A program made the translations under genes and the position numbers. 64,000 bases of DNA. Source: Neisseria sicca. Its GTDB lineage: Bacteria; Pseudomonadota; Gammaproteobacteria; Burkholderiales; Neisseriaceae. Under the pieces are notes generated by a model. It was given only the letters and a program-made list of their open reading frames with translations. It did not search any database and was not told the DNA's origin. Every line of letters starts with the position of its first letter. The stretch's first letter is position 1. The stretch is taken from NCBI RefSeq assembly GCF_003044565.1, contig NZ_POXG01000001.1, forward strand, positions 779,956 to 843,955, in the 5' to 3' direction. Shown here piece after piece: positions 54,877 through 63,422 of this stretch.

Positions 54877-56217
54877 TCATTGGTTTTTCAGACGACCTTC
54901 CTGCGCCGCCTTATCAGGTTCCAGCCATGCCACGTCGCACTCTGCCAGCGCATTGCGCCAGTGGTTCAATGTTTCGGACAGGTCGTCTGAAAGCGTCCGC
55001 TCCGTCAGAAGCTGTACCACCGCCCCGCCCTGCGCCGCTTCGGAGAGTCGGACAATCTGCCGCAACACGCCGCGGTCGGGGACGGTTTCCGCGCGTACGC
55101 CGATGAGAAGCTGGGCGGGTTTCTGTTGCAATTCCGCTTCCAAAGCGGCAACCTCTTCCCGATTCGCCGCCACGCCTTTATCCAGCCATTCCTGCGCCAG
55201 CCTGCCCGTAAACCATGTGCCTTCGTGCCATTCGGTTTCCAGCATGACTGCCCATTTGGGCGCGTCGTTTAAGGTGATTTTCGGAGAAACGGCGGACACA
55301 GTTTCCCGACGCGTATCCGCATCGACGATTTTGTTCTGCCAGCGGCGGATGACCGCCTGATAATAAGGCTTCTCCAAATCCAGCTTGCTTTGGCTTGTTT
55401 TTAAAAAGATTTTGCATACCGCCCAAGCCAACAGGCGCGGCAGGATGCCGTAGCAGGCAATGCTGCCGACCAACAAGCCCGACCACGCGCGCGCATCGGC
55501 GATGTTGCCGTTCAGACGACCTTCGACCACCGCCCGCGCATCGGGGGCAGGGAAACCAAGTTTCGACGGCAGCCACGCCAGCATTTCCACCGCGCGTACC
55601 GAAGCGGCATTGCTCAACAGCGTGCTTTCCCAGTTGAACGTATATTGGCGCACCAAAAGCAGCAGCAATACTGACACCAGCATCCCGCTCAAGGTGCAGA
55701 GCCATAGACTGTGCGAAGTCGCGCCGGCGATCCAACGCGCCGAAGGCTGCCGCCATTCGTCTGCATACAGCCGGAACACCGCCTGATTGACGGGATCTTT
55801 ACCCCGAAACCACGTCGCCGGACTGCTGAAAAACCGCCCCACTTTCACGCGCAGGAACAGCGATGCCAGCCATACCGCCAACATCAGCGTATTCATACCC
55901 AACACGCCCGCCAAAATCAGGAAGAAATTCAGCCCTTGGCTGTCCATCAGAAGGTAAGTGCCTGAAAAACCAGTACTGAACATCGCCGCAGCCGCCACAA
56001 TCCACAGCCAAAACGACCCGGTACGCACTTGTTCCAAGGTATGTCGAAGCTGACTGTCTCTGTCTATCATCTCCGCGCGGCGGATGATTTTGCCTTCCGC
56101 GCCGCCTTCGACATGGCGCAACGCCTCCGTCGCCTGCACGGGATCGCCGACAAAAATATAGCCGCCCTCTTCCAAAATACGGACAAGTTCGGCGAGTTTT
56201 CGGGATGGGTTCAACAT
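54877..56217 (-). CDS. DUF2868 family membrane protein
   Basis: 446 residues with four or more membrane helices: FWLWIVAAAAMFSTGFSGTYLLM, FFLILAGVLGMNTLMLAVWLASLFL, LWLCTLSGMLVSVLLLLLV and LVGSIACYGILPRLLAWAVC. The C-terminal part is cytosolic, with DAPKWAVMLETEWHEGTWFTGRL. This fits DUF2868, the regular partner of the DUF3482 GTPase that follows. DUS are read in frame as EGRLNGN and TLSDDLSE, and the C-terminus EGRLKNQ is also DUS-encoded. Confidence 0.88.
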   Translation of the reverse strand: MLNPSRKLAELVRILEEGGYIFVGDPVQATEALRHVEGGAEGKIIRRAEMIDRDSQLRHTLEQVRTGSFWLWIVAAAAMFSTGFSGTYLLMDSQGLNFFLILAGVLGMNTLMLAVWLASLFLRVKVGRFFSSPATWFRGKDPVNQAVFRLYADEWRQPSARWIAGATSHSLWLCTLSGMLVSVLLLLLVRQYTFNWESTLLSNAASVRAVEMLAWLPSKLGFPAPDARAVVEGRLNGNIADARAWSGLLVGSIACYGILPRLLAWAVCKIFLKTSQSKLDLEKPYYQAVIRRWQNKIVDADTRRETVSAVSPKITLNDAPKWAVMLETEWHEGTWFTGRLAQEWLDKGVAANREEVAALEAELQQKPAQLLIGVRAETVPDRGVLRQIVRLSEAAQGGAVVQLLTERTLSDDLSETLNHWRNALAECDVAWLEPDKAAQEGRLKNQ

Positions 56218-56218
56218 A

Positions 56219-56285
56219 AAAAGGTCGTCTGAAAGGGATAGTGAAAACGCAAAGATTTTATCACAGCCCTTTTCAGACGACCTTT
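56219..56285. terminator. Converging DUS pair between two leftward genes
   Basis: AAGGTCGTCTGAAAGGG and CCCTTTTCAGACGACCTTT pair. Confidence 0.7.
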
Positions 56286-56330
56286 GTATTTTAAATGTGA
56301 CACTCAGGCAAACCTGTTTGCCGCCATTCC

Positions 56331-57314
56331 TTATTCCGCTTCTTGGAAAATCACGTCGTTTTCAAACCGCGCCATATTGTGCGGCCCGTCGGTCAGGGCG
56401 ATGCCTTTCAGTTCGTGGCGGCGAACCAAGTCCAACACGGCTTCCTTGCCGGAAACGGGATGGCAGCCGGCAGGACCCATGTGTTGGAAACGGTCGGTGT
56501 AAAAGAGGTATAAATAACCGTCCCGCGCGTAAAGTCCGCCGTCTTTGCGGTTTATCCCGACAAAAAGCGGCTGCTCCGCCAATTGGTTCCAAACGATATA
56601 CTTCACGGATTTCGCCAAATCCGCCGAATATTTTTCCACCAGCCCGATCAGCAACACATTCTCTTGCGGCGTGTTGCCGGCAAAAAATTTCAGCAATTCC
56701 TCATCTTCGACATTTGTAAACTGCTTGAACAATTCCTCCGCCCGCGCCGGTGTAACCTTATAGGGATTGGAAAAACCGACAATGGCTATCGGATGAAATT
56801 GCAGCGGCAGCTTGGCATCGCTACCGATGGACAAAGCATCCATCTTCTCTCTGGAAGCCGCCATGCTGCCCGCGCCGTTCACGCGCATCAGCCAAGAAAG
56901 CGCGCATTCAAAATGCTCGCCATCCTGCCCTCTGTATTCCATCAGTTGAATGCCCAGCGAGTGCGCGACACGCAAGACATTGTTCAGATTATTGAACTGG
57001 TCCGCCTTATCCAACGCACCGACCAAGCCGATGCCGTCTAAAGCGCCGTCCTGCCCGTCTGAAAAAGCACGCGCGGCTTCATAGGTGTCAAACAGATATA
57101 AAACCGTCCGCCCGTCTTTCAGACGACCTATATAAGGGGTGCCCGTCCCTTCCGACACATCCGCCTGCATGGCAGACAGCGGCACATACACTTTATCTTT
57201 CGCATAAATCGCCCGCGCCGCGCCCTCGCTTTTTTCCTGCGCGGAAAGTTTGCGCGGCTCTTGTGCCGTTTCGTCGGACGGCTTGTTCCCAAAAATTTTC
57301 GACAAAATACTCAT
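56331..57314 (-). CDS. Unrecognised cytosolic protein, possibly SseB-like
   Basis: 327 residues, no signal peptide. Residues 30-110 (ARAIYAKDKVYVPLSAMQ, GTPYIGRLKDGRTVLYLFDTYEAARAF) resemble the SseB N-terminal domain: an alpha/beta fold found in several unassigned enterobacterial proteins. The rest is not recognised. A DUS is read in frame as GRLKDG. It is flanked by DUS hairpins, so it is probably transcribed alone. Confidence 0.6.
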   Translation of the reverse strand: MSILSKIFGNKPSDETAQEPRKLSAQEKSEGAARAIYAKDKVYVPLSAMQADVSEGTGTPYIGRLKDGRTVLYLFDTYEAARAFSDGQDGALDGIGLVGALDKADQFNNLNNVLRVAHSLGIQLMEYRGQDGEHFECALSWLMRVNGAGSMAASREKMDALSIGSDAKLPLQFHPIAIVGFSNPYKVTPARAEELFKQFTNVEDEELLKFFAGNTPQENVLLIGLVEKYSADLAKSVKYIVWNQLAEQPLFVGINRKDGGLYARDGYLYLFYTDRFQHMGPAGCHPVSGKEAVLDLVRRHELKGIALTDGPHNMARFENDVIFQEAE

Positions 57315-57468
57315 TCGGTTTTCCTTAATGTATTGGTATGCGCCCGCCTGACTGCGTTTCTGCGCAATAGAACGGCGCGCAAGATTTTATCACAGCCTTT
57401 TTCAGACGACTTGCATTATCCCTAAGATACCGTCCATAATAGCTTTATGCATTAAGCAAGGAAAAACA

Positions 57469-58437
57469 ATGATTATCCGAACCACAACGTTATCCCTACT
57501 CACCCTGCTCACCCTCTTCCCGACCGTTGCCGCCGCGAACGACGAACCGCCCGCCGACGGTGACACTTGGGTGGACCACCGCCACAAAGTCGTTTCCAAA
57601 CGCTTGGACAAATGGTCCAACCGCATAGACGACTGGTTTGGCGAACCCGATCCCGACCACCCTGCCGATGCCAACCTGCGTGTCATGCTCGATACCGAAT
57701 GGAACCCTGACGACAAGTTTACCGTGACGCCGCGCGTACGGGGTCGTCTGAAACTGCCGACCTTGGAGAAAAAAGTCCATGTGATTTTCGGTGACGACTC
57801 TTTGGACGACGAGCTGAAACACGAAGCCAACGCCTACCGCAACCGTACCAACACCAACGGCAGGATTTTCGACGCTTCCCAAAGCCGCGACAACAACGCC
57901 TCCCTTGCCGTCCGCTGGACCGAAGCATTCGCGAAACAGCGCACCAATACCGACTTTGATATCGGTATCCGCTCCGGCAGCGACCTGTTCGCCCGCGCCA
58001 AAAGCTCGAGCAATTGGCAACTGACCGACAGCATCGACACCAGCTTGGAACAAATCTACCGTTACGGCATCAAGAGCAAACACCATGTCCGTACCAACTG
58101 GGAAACGCGTTACACCCCCGACGAAAAAAGCTTTATCGCCAATCAGGCACACCTGCAATACGAACACGATAAAACCGAAGACTGGACATGGGGCAACAGC
58201 CTCTTCCGCCAACACAACCTCGGCAAACACCGCCACGTCAACTACGGCGTGTACACCGGCGGCAATATCGAAAAACGCAAAGCCGCCCTCAATACCTACG
58301 GCCCGTTTACCACCTACCGCCAGCCGATTTGGCGCAACTGGCTGTTTACCCAAACCGAGGTCAACTACTACAACAACCGCAAGGAAAACCAAAAACACCG
58401 CGTTGGCGCACTGTTAAGGATTGAAGCCTTGTTCTGA
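57469..58437 (+). CDS. Putative outer-membrane beta-barrel protein
   Basis: A signal peptide of about 22 residues (ends AAAND) precedes 300 residues of alternating hydrophobic strands with many aromatic and charged residues: LRVMLDTEWNPDDKF, ASLAVRWTEAFAKQRTN, FDIGIRSGSDLFA, HHVRTNWETRYTP, HVNYGVYTGGN, and a last strand VGALLRIEALF with the C-terminal Phe that outer-membrane insertion uses. No known family recognised. A DUS within a strand is read as RGRLK. Confidence 0.65.
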   Translation: MIIRTTTLSLLTLLTLFPTVAAANDEPPADGDTWVDHRHKVVSKRLDKWSNRIDDWFGEPDPDHPADANLRVMLDTEWNPDDKFTVTPRVRGRLKLPTLEKKVHVIFGDDSLDDELKHEANAYRNRTNTNGRIFDASQSRDNNASLAVRWTEAFAKQRTNTDFDIGIRSGSDLFARAKSSSNWQLTDSIDTSLEQIYRYGIKSKHHVRTNWETRYTPDEKSFIANQAHLQYEHDKTEDWTWGNSLFRQHNLGKHRHVNYGVYTGGNIEKRKAALNTYGPFTTYRQPIWRNWLFTQTEVNYYNNRKENQKHRVGALLRIEALF

Positions 58438-58441
58438 TGCA

Positions 58442-58508
58442 AAAAGGTCGTCTGAAAGCCTGTTGCCGGATTTAAATCCCGTCAACTCCACTTTCAGACG
58501 ACCTTTTT
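58442..58508. terminator. Converging DUS pair, bidirectional
   Basis: AAAAAGGTCGTCTGAAAG and CTTTCAGACGACCTTTTT pair between two convergent genes. Confidence 0.8.
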
Positions 58509-58517
58509 CAAACTCTC

Positions 58518-58994
58518 TCAAACGGATGATTCTTCCGAACCTTCTTCCCTGCCGTTGAAATACTCCACGGCTCCGCCATCGAAAAAGCCCTGCAAAATCG
58601 CTTGCGCCGCCACTTGGTCGAGTACCGCCTTCTGTTTGCGCCCGAACACCTGCGCCTCGGCAAGCAGGCTTTCGGCGTATAGCGAAGACATCCGTTCGTC
58701 CACCCAATATATGGGCAGGTTAAAACGCCCGTGCAGGCGGCGGCCGAATTTGCGGCTGAGGCGGGTCAACTCGTGTTCCGTGCCGTCGGCGTGGGTCGGC
58801 AGCCCGACGACCAGATGCTTGGGCTGCCATTCCCGTATCAGCTTGGCGATGGCGTTGAATTTCTCGTCATTGCTGTTGCCGGTAACCGTCGCCAAAGGAT
58901 GTGACAAGCCAAGCTCCGCATCGCCCTGCGCCACGCCGATACGCACCTCGCCGAAATCAAACGCCAAAACCGTCCCTGCCGGCGCTTTATGCAT
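58518..58994 (-). CDS. ruvX: Putative pre-16S rRNA nuclease / Holliday junction resolvase YqgF (RuvX)
   Basis: The RNase H-like fold shows [32 protein letters not shown] and the acid-bearing [11 protein letters not shown]. The family matures the 5' end of 16S rRNA. From ATG 58994 the protein is 158 residues; its start overlaps the end of algH by eight bases, so the two are coupled. The frame is open further up through algH. Confidence 0.93.
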   Translation of the reverse strand: MHKAPAGTVLAFDFGEVRIGVAQGDAELGLSHPLATVTGNSNDEKFNAIAKLIREWQPKHLVVGLPTHADGTEHELTRLSRKFGRRLHGRFNLPIYWVDERMSSLYAESLLAEAQVFGRKQKAVLDQVAAQAILQGFFDGGAVEYFNGREEGSEESSV

Positions 58995-59535
58995 GACCGG
59001 CTCCGCAGACAAGCGCATCGGGCTGGATGCCCAGCTTGGCGAATGCAGCGGCGTAGCGGTGTTCATAAGGCATATCGAACAAAATATGCTCGTCCGCCTT
59101 TACCGTCAGCCAGACATTGTCCGCCAGCTCGCGTTCAAGCTGCCCTTTGCTCCAGCTCGAATAGCCTATGCTGATCAAAATCTTATCCACCGCGCCCTGA
59201 CGCGATAAGTTTTCAATCACATCGCGTGAAGACGTCAGCGCAATGTCGTCTGAAACAATCATACTGTTTTGCCAGTTGCCCACCGGCGTATGCACGACAT
59301 AGCCGCGGTCAATCTGTACCGGCCCGCCCATCATGACGTGTTCGTGCTGCATCCGCAAAGGGATATTGCGGTCGGTTGCCGCAAAAATCATGTCCATCGT
59401 AATCGGCGACGGTTTGTTGATGATGATGCCCAACGCGCCCTCTTCGTTGTGTTCGCACACATAAATTACCGAATTTTCAAAAAACGGGTCGTCCATATCG
59501 GGCATGGCAATCAAGAAATGGTCGGTTAGGTTCAT
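58987..59535 (-). CDS. AlgH/YqgE family protein (UPF0301)
   Basis: 182 residues. Family signatures: [51 protein letters not shown], and [21 protein letters not shown]. The biochemical role is not known, though the gene is often next to yqgF, as here (8-bp overlap). Starts with MNLTDHFLI. Confidence 0.95.
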   Translation of the reverse strand: MNLTDHFLIAMPDMDDPFFENSVIYVCEHNEEGALGIIINKPSPITMDMIFAATDRNIPLRMQHEHVMMGGPVQIDRGYVVHTPVGNWQNSMIVSDDIALTSSRDVIENLSRQGAVDKILISIGYSSWSKGQLERELADNVWLTVKADEHILFDMPYEHRYAAAFAKLGIQPDALVCGAGHA

Positions 59536-59547
59536 ATCGCTCGTCTT

Positions 59548-60096
59548 TTATTTGGTCGGCACAGGCGCATCCACGACGCACGCACCGTAAATCTGTTTGC
59601 CTTCCGCACCGGCAATTTGCTGCACATCCGCTTTAGCACTGCCAAAACACGACACCGCGCTCAAAGAGTTTTTCGGTGAACCCTGAACGATTTTGTCGCT
59701 ATAAATTAGATACGCAAACGCCTTACGCTTAGGATCGTAATAACGGATAATCTGCTGGCTCTTAAACGCCAAACTCGCGCTGCGTTTAAACACTTCCCGC
59801 GGCTTGACGACAGCTTGCTCGTTATAACGGATGACCTCCGCCGTCTGCACGCAAGATACGGAAGCATCGCTCGCGTCCTCCTCCAAATTCACCGTCTCTT
59901 TCAAACCGCCTTTCTTCGCATAAGAAATATAACAGGCAACCCCTTGCACATCAGGATCGTCAAAGCCCTCGACTTCAATACGGTCATTTTTCCCCAGCAT
60001 ATGAAAAACCGTGCTGGCACGTCCGATTTTGTCGGTATCGTTACCGCAGGAAGCAAGAAGCAGGGCGCAAAGCGCAGGCAGAATGATTTTGTTCAT
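59548..60096 (-). CDS. creA: CreA family lipoprotein
   Basis: From ATG 60096 the protein is 182 residues with a lipoprotein signal ending LLASC. The CreA family phrases are IGRASTVFHMLGKNDRIEVEGFDDPDVQGVACYISYAKKGG and the later VFKRSASLAFKSQQIIRYYD. The function of CreA is unknown; in E. coli it neighbours a two-component system, which is not present here. The frame is open 39 codons further upstream but without a ribosome site. Confidence 0.9.
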   Translation of the reverse strand: MNKIILPALCALLLASCGNDTDKIGRASTVFHMLGKNDRIEVEGFDDPDVQGVACYISYAKKGGLKETVNLEEDASDASVSCVQTAEVIRYNEQAVVKPREVFKRSASLAFKSQQIIRYYDPKRKAFAYLIYSDKIVQGSPKNSLSAVSCFGSAKADVQQIAGAEGKQIYGACVVDAPVPTK

Positions 60097-60470
60097 GTAA
60101 ATAAGAAACCTTTGAGGGTTGAAAATAAAGAAGCTAACACCGTAGCTCCTACTATATAAGACCGCTTGTTCAGATTGCAAGCATCGAAAAGACACAGAGA
60201 TCCAATTGAACACACGGCACCGACTTCAAGCACTCCCACAACAAACCCTATCCCCTTCATTCCTTAGTACATTCAAGGTTCAAAAAGAGAATCCGTATCG
60301 ATCGCCAAGATCTCGTCAAGTTTACGGACTGAGCTTTAGCTGCAAACAAAAGGTCGTCTGAAAACATATTTTCAGACGACCTTTTTTAAAGTGTTGGTTC
60401 TTGATTCAACCTACGGCCCTGAAACCATAGAAGTTGTTCTGAACTTCACTTTCAGACGACCTTTCTGCCT
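60097..60470. other. Intergenic region, DUS hairpin, no gene
   Basis: 374 bp with a converging DUS pair (60348-60387), a further single DUS at about 60449-60461, and nothing coding that I can support. Confidence 0.55.
60348..60387. terminator. Converging DUS pair
   Basis: AAAAGGTCGTCTGAAAAC and TTTTCAGACGACCTTTTTT pair. It follows the T6SS cassette. Confidence 0.7.
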
Positions 60471-61559
60471 TTATTCTTTGCGCGGCGGCCAATAGACGTC
60501 TTCTTTTTTGACGATACCGCGTTTGAGAATATCGGCAGCAAGAGCAGCGGTATCAGGCGGGTTTTGGTAGAACGCCGCGTCTTCTTTACTCATTGCGGAG
60601 TAGATGCCTTTCCAATGGGTTTTGGCGGGTGGCAGGGGAAGGACTTCGTCTAGGCGCGGGAAGGTGTAGAAGGGGTTGCCGCTTTTGGTGCCAGTGCCTA
60701 AAAGTGCCTTATACAATTCTTTGTAGGCAGCTTTGCGGATTGGATCAGCAGGAATATCAGAAAATTGCCTCATTAATTCCTTATCTTTACTGAAAACCAT
60801 TTCTAAACCTACAGCAGCCCCACCACCCCCTTGTCCGCCATACCGCACTGCATTGTGCATCAACGACAATGATTCTTTTAAATCTCCATCAATCTTCTTA
60901 GATATGGATAACTCGTCCATTGCTGCAGAGAAACCCTGCTTGGCTGCACAGCTAAACAATGATTCACTAGTCTTCGCATCTTTCATTTTATTTTCGTAAA
61001 TCCGCGCCAACTCATATTGCGCCAGCGGCACCCCCAAATCCACCGCCTTTTGCAAATAGGCAAGACCAAGTTGCGGATTACGGCGATAGCCTGCATTACC
61101 TTCATACAAAGCGTCAAACAGCCAGTAGTTTGCCATTGCCCAGTTTTTGTCTAGACCGTAGTGCAGCCATTTGCGGGCGCGGTTGTGCAAGGGGTTGTAC
61201 ATAATGCCGGTCGAACCTTGCACATGGGTGTAGAGCAGGTAAAGGTTGTTAATTGCCTGATAATGCCCCTTTGATGCAGCCGCTTCATACAAGACAATCA
61301 TGTCCTGAAATTCCTCTTTATTCATACGCCAGTCTTTGGCATCCAGCAGAGTGGCGGCGCGATACCAAAGATGGGCTTCGGCATCGGGTGGAGATGGTGG
61401 CGTCCAAGTGGCGCAGGTGTATTGTGTACGTTTGGAATCAAAGGCTTTGGGTACTGGATGGGTCTGGGTGTAATCTTTATTAGGCATGGTAACTCCTTGA
61501 AAGTGACAGGCGTTCAGGCAAAAAACACTTAGTAGCAAAATCAATCTGTTCATAATCAT
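60471..61559 (-). CDS. Sel1-type lipoprotein, probable immunity protein of the phospholipase effector
   Basis: 362 residues with a lipoprotein signal ending LNAC. The central part has Sel1/TPR-like helix pairs (YEAAASKGHYQAINNLYLLY, GLAYLQKAVDLGVPLAQYELARIYE, LFSCAAKQGFSAAMDEL). The start codon overlaps the stop of the phospholipase gene by four bases (ATGA), so the pair is co-translated. Lipoproteins of this build are known as periplasmic immunity proteins for phospholipase D T6SS effectors. That role is inferred from position and architecture. Confidence 0.75.
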   Translation of the reverse strand: MIMNRLILLLSVFCLNACHFQGVTMPNKDYTQTHPVPKAFDSKRTQYTCATWTPPSPPDAEAHLWYRAATLLDAKDWRMNKEEFQDMIVLYEAAASKGHYQAINNLYLLYTHVQGSTGIMYNPLHNRARKWLHYGLDKNWAMANYWLFDALYEGNAGYRRNPQLGLAYLQKAVDLGVPLAQYELARIYENKMKDAKTSESLFSCAAKQGFSAAMDELSISKKIDGDLKESLSLMHNAVRYGGQGGGGAAVGLEMVFSKDKELMRQFSDIPADPIRKAAYKELYKALLGTGTKSGNPFYTFPRLDEVLPLPPAKTHWKGIYSAMSKEDAAFYQNPPDTAALAADILKRGIVKKEDVYWPPRKE

Positions 61560-63412
61560 GCCTTTCTAGAACCTGTCACACTACGACCATCTGAAAAAGG
61601 AACAACATGACCTGTAATCATTATGTTTTTTATCATCATCTTTTTATTCTCATTAGCTAGTCTCTTAAAGTGAAGGAAATAGTCGTCCATCTTATCATGC
61701 TTTTCAAATTGCCTAATCGCTCCACCACTATATCGATCAAACAAAGTCTTACGAAATTGGTAAGCTACTTCTTCATCATCACAAAGCAGATTCAGTTCTG
61801 AATCCACAGTCATGCTTCGAAAATTCAGATTTGCCGAACCAAGAGTAAAGAAATCATCGTCGATAACCATTAACTTGGCATGAATATAGATATCCTGTGG
61901 TTCCCCGTCAACTTGAGTTTTTAAGTTGCAGAATACTGTTTCAATTCCGTTTTTTTTAAGCTCTTCGTAAGTATGTTTCATTTCTGCACCATTTAAAGCA
62001 CCTTTCATGGTCGTGTGATAATTTCCATCTTTATCCTGACGATAAAGCTCATTATCCCCGTTTTTTCCTTGCCCCACCTGGTCACTCACACCCAACTCGT
62101 TCGCCATTTGATGCGTACGGAACATCATTTCTGTTTTTTCCGGCTGAGAAGTAAAGGCAAAAACATACAGCATTGGTTTACTCTCGCTATTTAACGCTCC
62201 TAGCTTTTCTAGATATTTTTTGTAATACTGCTTTACCTCTTTCACCCATGAAGCATATTGAAAATATTGATTGACAATTAGCACATAGCGACGCGGATTT
62301 TCTGCAACCTGAAAATAAGCACGACGAATTTCCAGTTCTTTATCGCCATTCACTTTTTTGTCAGGTCGAGTACGGACTAGCTGAATGGAAGAACCATTAG
62401 AGTCGCAATATTCACTCATTATTTTTTCCATGTCCGGCTTTTTTCGACTTTCAGTAATTTTCTCATACCCTTTACGAATATAATTTTTTTGGCAATTATC
62501 ATCCCATGATTCGCAAAAGTTGGCATTTAAATCTATCAGTGCAGAACCTTTAATACCAATTGAAAAATCATGCCAAGGTCCTAACCCAGCCTCTCGAAGC
62601 GGCTCATCATGGCGCATTTCTACCGTATCCCAATAAGCAGTCAGACTATTGTGCCCCATTACATAGCCATGTGCTTGTTCTGTTCCATAATCCACTAAAA
62701 GGGATTTTTGGTGATCACTAGGAAAATTCAAACTAAAACTCTCCCCAAAACTTCTAGGATCCTCATTTTTCAACACTAAATTATTTAGATTACTTATTGC
62801 ACGGAATACTATTTCAATATTTGGATAAACGCCTCTCTCAATTTTTTCAAACCATTCTCGAGAATATGCCGTAGCCTCAGGACTCCAAGCTCGGCTACCA
62901 GTTTTATCATTACTTCCATTCTCCCGGCTTATTGTTTTTTTTGTTTTTTTTGTTCCATTTTCAAGCGTTATCTCATGCCTAATAAACGCCTCTTTTCTAG
63001 AAGCAAAAGGAATACAACTAGCTGGCAATCCAGGGGCATTTTCCATCACTCCGTTACCTGATTTGGTGTACCAAAGCAGCAAGCGAATTTTCATCTCCTT
63101 GTGATTAGTTGCCGCTTCTATCAAATGATGACCATAGCTATCAGTTTCCTTCCATTTCCAATTACCGCCTTCTCGAACAATCGGCATTGCCGGATCAAAT
63201 CCCCAACATACAATGTCTATTGATTTTGTGGCTTTTTTAATGGATTCTGCAATTGCAGCAAAAACCTCCTGCCCACTGAAATACGGTGTTAACTTATTGC
63301 CGTTACGTTGTTTGTAATTTGAGTTATCCAAGTACCAGCGTGAAGAGAGTACTGCTGCACCCGCCTTGGTACAAGTAACTTGCTGTATATTTTCATTATT
63401 AGAATTTGGCAT
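61556..63412 (-). CDS. Phospholipase D-type T6SS effector
   Basis: From ATG 63412 the protein is 618 residues. Both HxKxxxxD motifs of the phospholipase D superfamily are present: HQKSLLVD with GYVMGHN after it in the middle, and HAKLMVID with GSANLNFRSM near the C-terminus. No signal peptide, as for effectors delivered by a spike. AAGGAAT lies before the start and overlaps the VgrG stop, so the genes are coupled. Such effectors attack phosphatidylethanolamine in the target periplasm. The lipoprotein that follows is the likely immunity partner. GC content is lower than in the flanking housekeeping genes. Confidence 0.85.
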   Translation of the reverse strand: MPNSNNENIQQVTCTKAGAAVLSSRWYLDNSNYKQRNGNKLTPYFSGQEVFAAIAESIKKATKSIDIVCWGFDPAMPIVREGGNWKWKETDSYGHHLIEAATNHKEMKIRLLLWYTKSGNGVMENAPGLPASCIPFASRKEAFIRHEITLENGTKKTKKTISRENGSNDKTGSRAWSPEATAYSREWFEKIERGVYPNIEIVFRAISNLNNLVLKNEDPRSFGESFSLNFPSDHQKSLLVDYGTEQAHGYVMGHNSLTAYWDTVEMRHDEPLREAGLGPWHDFSIGIKGSALIDLNANFCESWDDNCQKNYIRKGYEKITESRKKPDMEKIMSEYCDSNGSSIQLVRTRPDKKVNGDKELEIRRAYFQVAENPRRYVLIVNQYFQYASWVKEVKQYYKKYLEKLGALNSESKPMLYVFAFTSQPEKTEMMFRTHQMANELGVSDQVGQGKNGDNELYRQDKDGNYHTTMKGALNGAEMKHTYEELKKNGIETVFCNLKTQVDGEPQDIYIHAKLMVIDDDFFTLGSANLNFRSMTVDSELNLLCDDEEVAYQFRKTLFDRYSGGAIRQFEKHDKMDDYFLHFKRLANENKKMMIKNIMITGHVVPFSDGRSVTGSRKA

Positions 63413-63422
63413 TTTCAATTCC

